64,000 bases of DNA from Sphingopyxis sp. Its GTDB lineage: Bacteria; Pseudomonadota; Alphaproteobacteria; Sphingomonadales; Sphingomonadaceae. Of this stretch, positions 53,463-62,641 are shown piece after piece; the first letter of the stretch is position 1, and each line of letters starts with the position of its first letter. The translations under genes and the position numbers were made by a program. The stretch covers positions 1-64,000 of the forward strand of contig JAEULK010000024.1 in assembly GCA_016793775.1 (NCBI GenBank), read 5' to 3'. Under the pieces are notes generated by a model, which worked only from the letters and a program-made list of their open reading frames with translations, had not been told where the DNA came from and did not search any database.

Positions 53463-54281
53463 CTACCTTTTGATGAAATCGAGCGTGTAATTCTGCCAGA
53501 AGCTGTAATTTTCCTCGGGCAGGTCGAAGGGCGCGGCAAGTTCGACCGCGCGTTTGGCGCACTCTTGGTGGCGCTGGACCTGGAATTTGTTGCTGTCGTT
53601 CTGACCACTGGTATCGACGCTGGTGAAACCCGCGAGCGCGCCCGAGGCGGTCAGCCGGAATTTGACCACGGTCTTGAGCTGATCGACATCGACACCCGAC
53701 ACGCGGCAGCCATTCCACCGCGGCGCGACCGCCGACTTGATGCTGACGTCGATCGACCGGCGGACTTCGGCGGCGGTCTTCGACGCGGGGGCGCCCTTGC
53801 TCGGCGCCTTGGTCGGTTCGCGGCCCAGCCCGTCGACGATTCCGTCGAGCCGTCCGCTCGGTCGGATGCCCGTTTGCTTGGTCGGGGCTTTCGGGGCGGC
53901 TTTCGGCGCGGCCTTCTTGACCGCAGGCGCCACCTGCTTGGGCGGCACGGTTTTGGGGCGTGCGACCTGTTTGGGCGTCGGAGCCGGGGTCGGGCGCACG
54001 ATGGGTTCGGGCAGCGGTGGCGCCGGCTGCGGATCGGGCGCCGCGATATCGACCGCATCTTCTTCGCCCAGCCGCGCGGCCGGCGGGGTTTCGCTGATCA
54101 CCGGCGCGCTCGATTCCACTGCGGTTTCGGCGATCAGATCGACCTCCATCGGCGGATTGTCGAAGCGGCGGTCGCCCGCAGTCCATTGGACCGAAAGAAG
54201 GCCGATGATCATGACATGCGCGACCACCGCGATGGCGATCCCGCGTGCCTCGTTACCGGAGATTGCCCGTGTTGCCGCCAT
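53463..54281 (-). CDS. tolA: TolA-like energy-transducing protein
   Basis: 272 residues. Inner-membrane helix at about 15-33, a long Pro/Lys/Ala-rich periplasmic segment (about 80-130, PKQVARPKTVPPKQ), and a TolA/TonB-like C-terminal domain from about 170 (IKSAVAPRWNGC). It carries energy from TolQR to the outer membrane in cell constriction. Confidence 0.88.
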   Translation of the reverse strand: MAATRAISGNEARGIAIAVVAHVMIIGLLSVQWTAGDRRFDNPPMEVDLIAETAVESSAPVISETPPAARLGEEDAVDIAAPDPQPAPPLPEPIVRPTPAPTPKQVARPKTVPPKQVAPAVKKAAPKAAPKAPTKQTGIRPSGRLDGIVDGLGREPTKAPSKGAPASKTAAEVRRSIDVSIKSAVAPRWNGCRVSGVDVDQLKTVVKFRLTASGALAGFTSVDTSGQNDSNKFQVQRHQECAKRAVELAAPFDLPEENYSFWQNYTLDFIKR

Positions 54282-54290
54282 GGTGTCAGC

Positions 54291-54785
54291 CTATGGAGCC
54301 GTGTCTGAACCGTCGGTGAGCGCGGGATCGCTGTCGGACCCGGTGGTCACGAGTGCGATGCGCGTCAGCCCGGCGCGGTTGAGTTCGCCCATCACGCGCA
54401 TCACGCGGCCATAATCGAGTCCCTTGTCGGCGCGCAGCATGATCTGGCGGGGGCGTTCGCCCTGTTTCTGCGCTGCGGCGATCGCATCGAGCCGCGCAGG
54501 CAATTCGGCCTCCGGCACGACTTCTTCGCCGATATACAGCGTGTCGTCGCCGTTGATCGACAGTTGCACCGGTTCCTGTTCTTCGGTCTCGACGGGCTTT
54601 GCCCGGCTTTCGGGGAGGTCCACCGGGACCGCGGAGGCCAGCAGCGGTGCGGTGATCATGAAGATGATCAGCAGCACCAGCATCACATCGACGAGCGGGG
54701 TGACGTTGATCTCCGACATCGGCGCGCGGCGGATGCCGCGCCCACGCCGCCCACCGGCGCCGCCCGGGGAAGCCGACATGCCCAT
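54291..54785 (-). CDS. tolR: TolR
   Basis: 164 residues. One membrane segment with the essential Asp in INVTPLVDVMLVLLIIFM, then an ExbD-type periplasmic domain with LPESRAKP. An unusually Gly/Arg-rich N-terminus precedes the helix. Start overlaps the tolQ stop by one base. Confidence 0.92.
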   Translation of the reverse strand: MGMSASPGGAGGRRGRGIRRAPMSEINVTPLVDVMLVLLIIFMITAPLLASAVPVDLPESRAKPVETEEQEPVQLSINGDDTLYIGEEVVPEAELPARLDAIAAAQKQGERPRQIMLRADKGLDYGRVMRVMGELNRAGLTRIALVTTGSDSDPALTDGSDTAP

Positions 54786-55483
54786 CAGGCCTCGACCTCC
54801 AGTTCGCGGCTGAAGGTCGCGTGCAGTCCGTCGGCGAAGCGGCCGAGCCGCGATTCGAGGCGGTTCAGCCGCTGCGAGAAGCTGTTGTAGGCGATCACCG
54901 CGGGGATTGCCGCGAACAGGCCGATCGCGGTCGCGAACAAAGCCTCGGCGATGCCCGGCGCGACCACCGCGAGGCTGCTGTTATTCTCCGCTGCGATCGC
55001 GGTGAAGCTGCGCATGATGCCCCACACGGTGCCGAACAGCCCGACGAAGGGCGCTACAGATCCGATGGTGGCCAGAATGCCGATCTTTTCGTTGAGCTTG
55101 TCGACCTCGCCCGCGAGCGCGGCGTTCATCGCGATGCCCAGCCGTTCGCGGGTGCCGTCGCGGTCGATCGTCTTGCCGGCTACCGAGCGGCGCCATTCGG
55201 AAATGCCCGCGGCGAGGACACGCGCGCTCGGCAATTCCTCGCGGCCATTTTCCTCATAGAATTTGTCGATATTGCCCGCGCGCCAGAAATCGCGCTCGAA
55301 ACGCTCCGATGCGCGCATCATCTTGCCGACGCCGCGGCCGTGGGCGAAGATCACCGTCCAGACGTAGACGGACGCGGCGAGCAGGCCGATCATCACGCCT
55401 TTGACGACCCAGTCGGCCTGGAGGAACAGCGCGATCGGCGACAGCGTCGCCGCGTCGGCGGCCAGCGAGATGTTGTTCAGCAA
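54785..55483 (-). CDS. tolQ: TolQ
   Basis: 232 residues, three membrane segments. The conserved cytoplasmic and pore region reads LATIGSVAPFVGLFGTVWGIM and ALFATAIGLFAAIPAVIAYN. Forms the proton channel with TolR. Start overlaps the ybgC end by 7 nt. Confidence 0.94.
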   Translation of the reverse strand: MLNNISLAADAATLSPIALFLQADWVVKGVMIGLLAASVYVWTVIFAHGRGVGKMMRASERFERDFWRAGNIDKFYEENGREELPSARVLAAGISEWRRSVAGKTIDRDGTRERLGIAMNAALAGEVDKLNEKIGILATIGSVAPFVGLFGTVWGIMRSFTAIAAENNSSLAVVAPGIAEALFATAIGLFAAIPAVIAYNSFSQRLNRLESRLGRFADGLHATFSRELEVEA

Positions 55484-55956
55484 GAGGGAATGTCTCCATT
55501 CATGATGGCGGTGAATCGTTGCGTCCAGTCCAGCGGCTGGCGGCGCGGCCGGCCCTGGGGCGAGAGGAAGGCCGCAGTGACACGGCCTTCTGTAAGGATA
55601 TCGGGGGTTAACGTGCCCTGAGCGCGAAGGATGCGCTGGGCGATGATAACGCTGGCGCCGCGCACCGCCTCGACGGTGCTGACGACGAGCAGGTCGTCGT
55701 CGAGTTTCGCGGGGTTCTTGTACTTGATCGCGAGGTCGGTGACCGCCCAGGCGCCTTCGCCGGCCTCCATCGCGCTACGCTGGTCGATGCCCGCGAGGCG
55801 CAGCATGTCCGAGCGCGCGCGCTCCATATAGCGCAGGTAATTGGCGTGATAGACGATGCCCGACAGGTCGGTGTCCTCGAAATAGACGCGCGCCCGGTAG
55901 TGATGCTCGCTCCCGACAAAGGCGCCGGGGACGAAGGGGGGCGGGCTTTCAATCAT
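55477..55956 (-). CDS. ybgC: YbgC-type acyl-CoA thioesterase
   Basis: 159 residues. Hotdog fold with YFEDTDLSGIVYHANYLRYMERARSD, the catalytic Asp/His signature of YbgC. I start at 55956 rather than at the ATG at 55992 because the family core begins soon after. First gene of the ybgC-tolQRAB-pal cluster, the conserved order in proteobacteria. Confidence 0.9.
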   Translation of the reverse strand: MIESPPPFVPGAFVGSEHHYRARVYFEDTDLSGIVYHANYLRYMERARSDMLRLAGIDQRSAMEAGEGAWAVTDLAIKYKNPAKLDDDLLVVSTVEAVRGASVIIAQRILRAQGTLTPDILTEGRVTAAFLSPQGRPRRQPLDWTQRFTAIMNGDIPSC

Positions 55957-56077
55957 TCCGATGACCGATAGCGGCGCAACGAGTCGTCGCAAACCCCCGA
56001 TTAACGGTTCGTCGCAGCGACGGGACGATTGGTGGCAGAAAAAGGCGGAAGTTGGTGAAGGTGCCGCGGGGCGTGAG

Positions 56078-57100
56078 TCAGGGTTCGGGGTCGAAGAGGC
56101 TGTCCTGTGCGCCCGGCGGGGGCATTAATCCCAAATGTTTCCAGGCGCTTGCGTTGAGCATCCGGCCGCGGGCGGTGCGCGCGATCAGGCCGATTTGCAG
56201 CAGATAGGGTTCGATCACATCCTCGATCGTGTCGCGCGGCTCCGAAAGGCCCGCCGCGAGCGTTTCGACGCCGACCGGGCCGCCGCGATAAATATCGGCG
56301 ATCATAAGGAGATAGCGCCGGTCCATCGCGTCGAGGCCGAGTGCGTCCACTTCGAGCCGGTTGAGCGCGGCGTCGGCGGCCTTGGCGTCGACGATCGCGT
56401 GGCCCGCGACGGTCGCGAAATCGCGGACGCGGCGGAGCAGGCGCCCGGCGATGCGCGGCGTGCCGCGCGCGCGGCGCGCGATTTCAAGCGCGCCATCGGG
56501 GGCGAGGGGCAGCGCGAGCAGCCGCGCCGCGCGGGTGATTACCTGTTCAAGCTCGGCATGGGTGTAGAAATGGAGGCGGACCGGGATGCCGAAGCGGTCG
56601 CGCAGCGGCGTCGTCAGCAGCCCCTGCCGTGTCGTCGCGCCGACGAGGGTGAATTTGGGGAGGTCGATGCGCACGCTGCGCGCCGACGGCCCTTCTCCGA
56701 TCATGATGTCGAGCGCGCGGTCCTCCATCGCGGGGTAGAGGATTTCCTCGACCGCGGGCGACAGGCGGTGGATCTCGTCGATGAACAGCACGTCGCCGTC
56801 CTCGAGATTGGTGAGCAAGGCGGCGAGGTCGCCCGCCTTGGCGATCACGGGGCCCGATGTGGAGCGGAAGCCGACGCCGAGTTCGCGCGCGACGATCTGC
56901 GCCAGCGTGGTCTTGCCCAGCCCCGGCGGCCCGAAGAAGAGCACATGGTCGAGTGCGTCGCCGCGGGATTTGGCGGCTTCGACAAAGATGCGCAGGTTTT
57001 CGCGCGCCGCGGCCTGGCCGACGAATTCGGCGAGCGTCTTGGGGCGCAGCGCCGCGTCGGCGTCCTCGGGGGTGCGGATGGGGGTGGTGAGGTCGGTCAC
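56078..57100 (-). CDS. ruvB: Holliday junction helicase RuvB
   Basis: 340 residues from a GTG at 57100, the normal RuvB length; the longer frame to 57190 merely reads through a palindromic repeat. Walker [13 protein letters not shown], Walker [10 protein letters not shown], sensor [18 protein letters not shown], and the winged-helix end. ATP-driven branch migration with RuvA. Confidence 0.95.
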   Translation of the reverse strand: MTDLTTPIRTPEDADAALRPKTLAEFVGQAAARENLRIFVEAAKSRGDALDHVLFFGPPGLGKTTLAQIVARELGVGFRSTSGPVIAKAGDLAALLTNLEDGDVLFIDEIHRLSPAVEEILYPAMEDRALDIMIGEGPSARSVRIDLPKFTLVGATTRQGLLTTPLRDRFGIPVRLHFYTHAELEQVITRAARLLALPLAPDGALEIARRARGTPRIAGRLLRRVRDFATVAGHAIVDAKAADAALNRLEVDALGLDAMDRRYLLMIADIYRGGPVGVETLAAGLSEPRDTIEDVIEPYLLQIGLIARTARGRMLNASAWKHLGLMPPPGAQDSLFDPEP

Positions 57101-57123
57101 GGTGTCGCGATACCCATAATTGT

Positions 57124-57157
57124 CGTCATGCTGAACTTGTTTCAGCATCCATGGCCC
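57124..57157. repeat. 34-bp inverted-repeat arm, left copy
   Basis: This arm is the exact reverse complement of 57481-57514, and each contains the inner palindrome CTGAACTTGTTTCAG. The pair encloses the GIY-YIG gene; this copy provides its last codons and stop. Confidence 0.85.
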
Positions 57158-57467
57158 GACCGATCGGTCCGGCGCCAATGTCAAAGGCAAGGTCTCGCCA
57201 TTCGGGATTGGCTGCTTCGATGAGGTTTATCTTCCAGGGACGGTGCCAATTCTTGAGCCGCTTTTCGCGTGCGATCGCCAAGGCCATCGTCCCGAAAAGC
57301 TCGAAATAGACAAGACGGTAAGCGCGATAGCGCCCGGCGAAGCCTTTGGTTGCGGCATTTCGATGCTGCCACATCCGTTGCACGAGGTTGGAGGTGACGC
57401 CGATGTAGATTGTACCGCCGCGATGGCTGGCGAGGATGTAGGCGCAGGGCTGGAACGTGTCGCGCAT
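57126..57467 (-). CDS. GIY-YIG nuclease-superfamily protein in an inverted-repeat cassette
   Basis: 113 residues. [23 protein letters not shown] gives the GIY-YIG strand pair, then [26 protein letters not shown]. This is the short single-domain (UPF0213/YhbQ-like) class. The final eight residues MDAETSSA and the stop are encoded by the left repeat arm, and the start lies 13 nt from the right arm. It interrupts the ruvA-ruvB order that is otherwise contiguous in many bacteria. Confidence 0.85.
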   Translation of the reverse strand: MRDTFQPCAYILASHRGGTIYIGVTSNLVQRMWQHRNAATKGFAGRYRAYRLVYFELFGTMALAIAREKRLKNWHRPWKINLIEAANPEWRDLAFDIGAGPIGRAMDAETSSA

Positions 57468-57480
57468 GGGTGATGGGTCA

Positions 57481-57514
57481 GGGCCATGGATGCTGAAACA
57501 AGTTCAGCATGACG
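57481..57514. repeat. 34-bp inverted-repeat arm, right copy
   Basis: Exact reverse complement of 57124-57157. It ends 22 nt before the ruvA stop codon at 57537. Confidence 0.85.
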
Positions 57515-57536
57515 AGGGTGGGAGAGGCGAGGCTCT

Positions 57537-58136
57537 TCACTTTGCGGCCTTCTTCAATGCCATGCGTACCAGCGCGTCGAGGCTCGCGCCTGCGCCCAAT
57601 TCCTCGCTCGCCGCTGCGACTGCGGAGCTCGCTTCGCCGGGTTTGAAGCCCAGGCCGGTAAGAGCGCTGACGGCGTCGCCGAGGGGCCCGGGTGCGGCTC
57701 CCCGGGTAGGACTCGAACCTACGCCTCCAGCGAACACACCCGCCTTGTCCTTCAGTTCATGCGTGATCCGCTGCGCGAGCTTCGGGCCGACGCCGTTGGC
57801 GCGCGCGATCATCGCGCTGTCGGCGCTGGCGAGCGCGCGCTGGAGGTCGGCGACTTCGAGCGCCGACAGGATCGCGAGCGCGACCTTGGCGCCGACGCCC
57901 TGGACGCTGGTGAGCAGGCGGAACCAGTCGCGCTCCTCGGCGCGGGCGAAGCCGAGCAGGCGGAGGAAATCCTCGCCGACGAGCATTTCGGTGTGGATGG
58001 TGACGTCGCCGCCGACCGCGCCGAGCGCGTCGAGCGTGCGCGCCGAGGCCTCGACCAGATAGCCGACGCCGCCGACGTCGATCACCGCATGGCCTGCGCC
58101 GCTGCTGTCGAGCCGTCCGGTGAGTTTTGCGATCAT
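57537..58136 (-). CDS. ruvA: Holliday junction protein RuvA
   Basis: 199 residues. OB-fold N-terminus [12 protein letters not shown], two HhH motifs ([17 protein letters not shown] and [13 protein letters not shown]), and the C-terminal RuvB-binding helices. The flexible linker between domains II and III (about residues 137-150) reads [14 protein letters not shown], which derives from a tRNA T-arm-like sequence on this strand (57697-57722). Confidence 0.93.
   Translation of the reverse strand: MIAKLTGRLDSSGAGHAVIDVGGVGYLVEASARTLDALGAVGGDVTIHTEMLVGEDFLRLLGFARAEERDWFRLLTSVQGVGAKVALAILSALEVADLQRALASADSAMIARANGVGPKLAQRITHELKDKAGVFAGGVGSSPTRGAAPGPLGDAVSALTGLGFKPGEASSAVAAASEELGAGASLDALVRMALKKAAK
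57697..57722 (-). other. tRNA T-arm-like insert in ruvA
   Basis: Read on the minus strand, GTAGG-TTCGAGT-CCTAC is a canonical T-arm with a 5-bp stem and 7-nt loop with the invariant TTCRA. It is followed by CCGGGGAGCC, like a 3' acceptor strand. The other tRNA arms are missing, so it is a fragment. Confidence 0.5.
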
Positions 58137-58188
58137 GGTGCGGTGCTAGCGCGGGGAGAATGAAAAGGGAACAAGGAAGAAGTTATCT

Positions 58189-58352
58189 CGCACGAAGCCA
58201 CGAAGCCACAAAGGGGGTGGGACCTGCATGGTCCGTTCGTGCTGAGCTTGTCGAAGCACTGTTCTTCCTCGAACCGTTAAGAAAAGGACAGCCCTTCGAC
58301 AAGCTCAGGGCGAACGGGGATAAGAGTCTTTGTGGCTTCGTGTCTTCGTGCG
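58189..58352. repeat. nested inverted repeats between ruvA and ruvC
   Basis: The outer arms contain CACGAAGCCACGAAG-type sequence (58189-58213 and 58328-58352). Within them lies a second inverted pair of the GAGCTTGTCGAAG family (58234 onward and to 58319). The inner family recurs at 60142-60230. Confidence 0.75.
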
Positions 58353-58372
58353 TTTTCTTTTTGGGCGGGCGG

Positions 58373-58846
58373 TTAGCGCAGCGGCCGGTGGTTCGCATGG
58401 CAGATCGCGACCGCCAGCGCGTCCGCCGCGTCCGCCCCCGCGACCTTGGCGCCGGGGAGGAGGATGCGGAGCATGGCCTGGACCTGCTCCTTGGCCGCGC
58501 CGCCGGTGCCGACGATCGCTTTCTTGACGAGGCGTGGGGCATATTCGCCGACGGTGAGGCCGGCGCGCGCGCAGCCGAGCAGGGCGACGCCGCGGGCGTG
58601 GGCGAGCTTCAGCGTCGACTGCGGATTGTCGTTGACGAACACCTCCTCGACCGCGGCCTGGCTCGGCGCATGGTCGGCGATCACCGCCGCCAGCACGGTG
58701 TCGAGATAGGCGAGGCGGTCGGGCAGGGGGGTCTTGGCGTCGGTCTTGATCTGGCCGTTGGCGATATGGGTGATCCGGCTGCCCTCGACGCGGACGACGC
58801 CCCAGCCGGTGCAGCTGAGCGAGGGGTCGAGGCCGAGGATGATCAT
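58373..58846 (-). CDS. ruvC: Holliday junction resolvase RuvC
   Basis: 157 residues. Catalytic acidic residues in [19 protein letters not shown] and [14 protein letters not shown]. Cuts Holliday junctions delivered by RuvAB. Separated from ruvA by the nested repeat. Confidence 0.95.
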   Translation of the reverse strand: MIILGLDPSLSCTGWGVVRVEGSRITHIANGQIKTDAKTPLPDRLAYLDTVLAAVIADHAPSQAAVEEVFVNDNPQSTLKLAHARGVALLGCARAGLTVGEYAPRLVKKAIVGTGGAAKEQVQAMLRILLPGAKVAGADAADALAVAICHANHRPLR

Positions 58847-58850
58847 CTTT

Positions 58851-58954
58851 CAAACCCCTCCCGCAGGCGGGAGGGGTTTGGGGTGGGCGCGAGCAAAGCG
58901 AGCCGCTGCCACCGCCGGGCCCACCCCCGGCCCCTCCCGCCTGCGGGAGGGGAG
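58851..58954. repeat. palindromic repeat pair (CCCCTCCCGC family)
   Basis: A perfect 14-bp-arm palindrome with a 2-nt loop occupies 58851-58880, and a second hairpin of the same CCCCTCCCGC / GCGGGAGGGG sequence lies at about 58932-58953. It sits between ruvC and yebC. Confidence 0.8.
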
Positions 58955-58961
58955 AATAGTC

Positions 58962-59708
58962 TCATCCAAGCTTTTCCATCACATCGTCGGCAATATCATA
59001 ATTGCCCCAGACGGTCTGGACGTCGTCGTCGTCGTCGAGCGTGTCGATCAGCTTGAACAGGCTGGTGGCGACAGCTTCGTCGCTGACGTCGCTCTTCAGC
59101 GTCGGGCGCCAGGCGAGCTTGACGCCTTCGGCCTCGCCGAGCTTGGCTTCGAGTGCTTTCGCGACTTCGTGCAGGCCCTCGACGTCGGTCCAGATGTCGT
59201 GGCCGTCCTCGGACGATTCGACGTCGCTTGCGCCCGCGTCGAGCGCGGCCTCGAACACGGTGTCGGCGTCGCCGGCGGTCGCGGGATAGCTGATCAGGCC
59301 GAGGCGGTCGAAGCCGTGGCTGACGCTGCCGCTGGTGCCGAGGTTGCCGCCGTTCTTCGAGAAGGCGGTGCGGACGTTGGTCGCGGTGCGGTTGCGGTTG
59401 TCGGTCAGCGCCTCGACGATCAGCGACACGCCGCCGGGGCCGTAACCTTCGTAGCGGATTTCCTCGTAATTATCGCCTTCGCCGCCGCTGGCCTTGTCGA
59501 TCGCGCGCTGGATATTGTCCTTGGGCATCGACTGCGCCTTGGCGGCGTTGACCGCGGCGCGCAGGCGGGCGTTGGCGTCGGGGTCGGGCAGGCCCATCTT
59601 CGCGGCGACGGTGATTTCGCGGGCGAGCTTGGAAAAGAGCGTGCTGCGCTTTTTGTCCTGCGCGCCCTTGCGGTACATGATGTTCTTATATTTGCTATGG
59701 CCGGCCAC
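58962..59708 (-). CDS. yebC: YebC/PmpR-family protein
   Basis: 248 residues starting [20 protein letters not shown], the family hallmark, with [12 protein letters not shown] and the acidic C-terminal half. Family members bind DNA or act on ribosomes stalled on proline runs. Next to ruvC as in many genomes. Confidence 0.94.
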   Translation of the reverse strand: MAGHSKYKNIMYRKGAQDKKRSTLFSKLAREITVAAKMGLPDPDANARLRAAVNAAKAQSMPKDNIQRAIDKASGGEGDNYEEIRYEGYGPGGVSLIVEALTDNRNRTATNVRTAFSKNGGNLGTSGSVSHGFDRLGLISYPATAGDADTVFEAALDAGASDVESSEDGHDIWTDVEGLHEVAKALEAKLGEAEGVKLAWRPTLKSDVSDEAVATSLFKLIDTLDDDDDVQTVWGNYDIADDVMEKLG

Positions 59709-59805
59709 AGCGTCTCTCCATCGAAACTTGGTAAGGTGGGCGTCGCCCTAGCGCGGGCGCGCCGGGCAGACAACCGATGAGGCAATGGGACGGACGCGCG
59801 GGGCG

Positions 59806-60123
59806 TCAGAGGACCACGGCGGTTCCCGACGCGCTGACCATCAGCATCGACCCGTTCTGGCCGAGCACTTCATAATCGAGGTCGACGCCGATCACCGCAT
59901 TGCCGCCGAGCTTGGCGGCCTCGGCCTCCATTTCGCCCAGCGCTTCCTTGCGGGCGCGGGCGAGGACGTCCTCATATTTGCCCGAGCGGCCGCCGACGAT
60001 GTCGGTGATGCTGGCGAACAGGTCGCGGAACAGATTGGCGCCGACGATGACCTCGCCGGTGACGATGCCCAGATATTCGCGGACCGGACGGCCCTCGACG
60101 GCGTTGGTGGTGGTGCTGAACAT
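59806..60123 (-). CDS. YbjQ/UPF0145-family protein
   Basis: 105 residues: [55 protein letters not shown]. Matches the UPF0145 family of small homopentamer-forming proteins, described as a heavy-metal-binding domain by name but without proven function. Confidence 0.85.
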   Translation of the reverse strand: MFSTTTNAVEGRPVREYLGIVTGEVIVGANLFRDLFASITDIVGGRSGKYEDVLARARKEALGEMEAEAAKLGGNAVIGVDLDYEVLGQNGSMLMVSASGTAVVL

Positions 60124-60141
60124 GAATCTGGCTCCCTAAGT

Positions 60142-60230
60142 TCCGTTCGGGCTGAGCTTGTCGAAGCCCCGTCCTTGTCTTCGACGTTTACAAAGAAGAA
60201 CGGTCCTTCGACAAGCTCAGGACGAACGGG
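60142..60230. repeat. inverted repeat (GAGCTTGTCGAAG family)
   Basis: CCGTTCG..GCTGAGCTTGTCGAAG at the left pairs with CTTCGACAAGCTCAG..CGAACGGG at the right around a loop of about 40 nt. Same family as the inner part of 58189-58352. Confidence 0.8.
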
Positions 60231-60241
60231 TTGGAGAGATA

Positions 60242-60484
60242 TCAGTCGATGCCGAGCGCCGATTTATAGACGTCGAGGATCGCTTCCATTTCCTTGCGGT
60301 CGTGCGGCGGCAATTTGCGTAGGCGAACGATCTGGCGCATGATCTTCGGGTCGTAACCTTGCGATTTCGCTTCGTTATAGGTGTCGCGGATATCGTCGGC
60401 GATGCCCTTTTTCTCTTCTTCCAACCGCTCGATACGCTCGATGAACAGGCGCAGTTGCTGGTCGGATACGGTGGCTTCGCTCAT
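60242..60484 (-). CDS. gapR: GapR-type DUF2312/UPF0335 DNA-binding protein
   Basis: 80 residues: [35 protein letters not shown], then [27 protein letters not shown]. This matches the GapR family, which in Caulobacter is a nucleoid protein that binds overtwisted DNA and assists replication. Nearly all alphaproteobacteria have one. Confidence 0.82.
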   Translation of the reverse strand: MSEATVSDQQLRLFIERIERLEEEKKGIADDIRDTYNEAKSQGYDPKIMRQIVRLRKLPPHDRKEMEAILDVYKSALGID

Positions 60485-60547
60485 TTTGGACTCCGGTGAT
60501 GGGGATGGTGGGGCGCGAGAATCGCGGGCAGCGTGTCCCTAGCGAGG

Positions 60548-60877
60548 TCAGGGATTCTTCGCCATGCTTTCTTCCATCCGCTGGAGCTGTTCGGGGGTCG
60601 CGGCGGTCTGGTAGCGCGCCTTCCATTCCTGCGTCGGCATGCCATGGACGATCGCGCGGCCCTCCTCCTTGCCCAGGCCGCCGGCTTCGGCGATCCAGTC
60701 GCCGAGGCAGTTGCGGCAGAAGCCCGCGAGGCCCATCAGGTCGATGTTCGCGGCGTCGCTGCGGTGGCGGAGCAGGCGGACGAGGCGGCGGAAGGCGGCG
60801 GCTGCGGCGGCATCGTCAAGGGTGTCGAGGGTGTCGAGCGCGTCGCTCTCGGTCGTCTGGTCGTCGCTGCAGGACAT
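60548..60877 (-). CDS. DUF1244-family protein
   Basis: 109 residues from the ATG at 60877. The core FRRLVRLLRHRSDAANIDLMG, LAGFCRNCLGDWI and IVHGMPTQEWKARYQT is that of DUF1244, a small family with a conserved FCRNC pair, function unknown. A run of Asp/Thr (DTLDTLD) precedes the core. Divergent from pyruvate kinase. Confidence 0.85.
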   Translation of the reverse strand: MSCSDDQTTESDALDTLDTLDDAAAAAAFRRLVRLLRHRSDAANIDLMGLAGFCRNCLGDWIAEAGGLGKEEGRAIVHGMPTQEWKARYQTAATPEQLQRMEESMAKNP

Positions 60878-61000
60878 GGCGCTTCGTCTCCGTTCGGGGG
60901 ATGAATAGCTATACGGCGGTTGCCTTCGCGACGGCAAGGCGGCATTGCGCTGAGGTCGGCGCGGGCGTCGATCCGGCGCCCCCAAACACGCGGAGAATTT

Positions 61001-62455
61001 GTGGTTCAGAGCTTCACCCCTCGCCAGCGCAAGGTGCGCATCCTTGCGACGCTGGGCCCCGCGAGCGCCAATCCCGCGATGATCGCCGAACTGCACCGGG
61101 CGGGCGCCGACGCCTTTCGCGTCAATATGAGCCATGGCGACCATGCCGGCCACGCCAAGGTGATCGCGGCGATCCGCGCGCTGGAGAAGGATACCGGGCG
61201 GCCGACGACGATCCTGGTCGATCTGCAGGGGCCGAAATTGCGGGTCGGGACGTTTGCGGGCGGGTCGGTCGAACTGGTCAAGGGCAAGGCGTTCGCGCTC
61301 GATGCCGACAAGGCGGCGGGCGACGCGACGCGGGTGCATCTGCCGCATCCCGAACTCTTCGCGGCGCTCGAGGCGGGGACGCGGCTGCTGATCGACGATG
61401 GCAAGCTGGTGCTGCGCGTGAAGGCGGTGGCGCCGACGCGGATCGACACGGTGGTCGAGGTCGGCGGCAAGATTTCGGACCGCAAGGGGGTCAATGTCCC
61501 CGATGTCGTGGTGCCGCTGGCGGCGCTGACCGAGAAGGACCGCAAGGATTTGACCTTCGCGCTGGAGCAGGGGGCCGACTGGATCGCGCTGTCCTTTGTG
61601 CAGCGGCCCGAGGACGTTGCCGAGGCGCGGCGGCTGATCGGCGGCAAGGCGGCGCTGCTGGTCAAGTTCGAGAAGCCGTCGGGGGTGCAGCGGATCGAGG
61701 AGATCCTCGAGCTCGCCGATGCCGCGATGGTGGCGCGCGGCGACCTGGGCGTCGAACTGCCGCCCGAGGCGGTGCCGCCGCTGCAGAAGCGCATCGTCGC
61801 AACCGCGCGGCGGATGGGCAAGCCGGTGGTCGTGGCGACGCAGATGCTCGAATCGATGATCGTCTCGCCCTCGCCGACGCGCGCCGAGGTGAGCGACGTC
61901 GCGACCGCGGTCTATGACGGCGCCGACGCGATCATGCTGTCGGCCGAGACCGCGGCGGGCGCCTGGCCGGTCGAAGCGGTGACGATGATGGATTCGATCG
62001 CGCGCTCGGTCGAAAGCGACCCCGATTATTTCCGCCGGCTCCACTTCACCGAGACCGCGCCCGATGCGACGACCGCCGACGCGCTGGCCGAGGCGGCAGG
62101 CGATATCACGCGCACGATCGGCGCCGATGCGATCATCTGCTTCACCTTTTCGGGATCGACCGCGCGGCGCGTCGCGCGCGAGCGGGCGGGGGCGCCGCTG
62201 CTGGTGCTCACCCCCAAGAAGGAAGCGGCCCGGCGCATGGGACTCTTGTGGGGCGCGCATGCGGTATCGACGAAGGATATCGGCAGTTTCGAGGAGATGA
62301 TCGCCAAGGGCAAGCGCATGGCGCTGCGTCATGGCATCGGCAAGGCGGGGTCGAAGCTGGTCATGATGGCGGGGGTGCCGTTCGGCACGCCGGGGTCGAC
62401 CAATGTGCTGCACGTCGCGACGCTGACCGGCGACGAATTGCGCGGCTATAGCTGA
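61001..62455 (+). CDS. pyk: pyruvate kinase
   Basis: 484 residues from a GTG at 61001 with CGGAGAA just upstream. RKVRILATLGPAS and FRVNMSHG give the substrate site, KFEKPSG holds the catalytic Lys, and MVARGDLGVELP plus ATQMLESMI and MLSAETAAG are the remaining signatures. Makes ATP and pyruvate from PEP in glycolysis. Confidence 0.95.
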   Translation: MVQSFTPRQRKVRILATLGPASANPAMIAELHRAGADAFRVNMSHGDHAGHAKVIAAIRALEKDTGRPTTILVDLQGPKLRVGTFAGGSVELVKGKAFALDADKAAGDATRVHLPHPELFAALEAGTRLLIDDGKLVLRVKAVAPTRIDTVVEVGGKISDRKGVNVPDVVVPLAALTEKDRKDLTFALEQGADWIALSFVQRPEDVAEARRLIGGKAALLVKFEKPSGVQRIEEILELADAAMVARGDLGVELPPEAVPPLQKRIVATARRMGKPVVVATQMLESMIVSPSPTRAEVSDVATAVYDGADAIMLSAETAAGAWPVEAVTMMDSIARSVESDPDYFRRLHFTETAPDATTADALAEAAGDITRTIGADAIICFTFSGSTARRVARERAGAPLLVLTPKKEAARRMGLLWGAHAVSTKDIGSFEEMIAKGKRMALRHGIGKAGSKLVMMAGVPFGTPGSTNVLHVATLTGDELRGYS

Positions 62456-62466
62456 GGAGTGATTCA

Positions 62467-62501
62467 GTCCGGCACAGATGTTCCGGACCGACACATTTTT
62501 T
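62467..62501 (+). terminator. terminator after pyk
   Basis: The stem GTCCGG / CCGGAC with a 10-nt loop is followed by CGACACATTTTTT, starting 12 nt after the pyk stop. Further GTCCGGA-type dyads follow. Confidence 0.5.
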
Positions 62502-62641
62502 GCGTCCGGAAGGCGTCCGGACGAGTCAAAATTGGTAAATCCCCTTTGCACCATCGGCGCGGCGCGGCATAACCGTCGCATCAACGCGTCGGGGGGCCTT
62601 GCGTCGGGGTCCGCTGCGCCCGCATCGGAGATTTGCCCAGC

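Noticed and set aside
57697-57722. A complete tRNA gene inside ruvA
   Set aside because: Only a T-arm and an acceptor-like 3' strand are present. No D-arm, anticodon arm or matching 5' acceptor strand is found upstream, and RuvA reads through intact.
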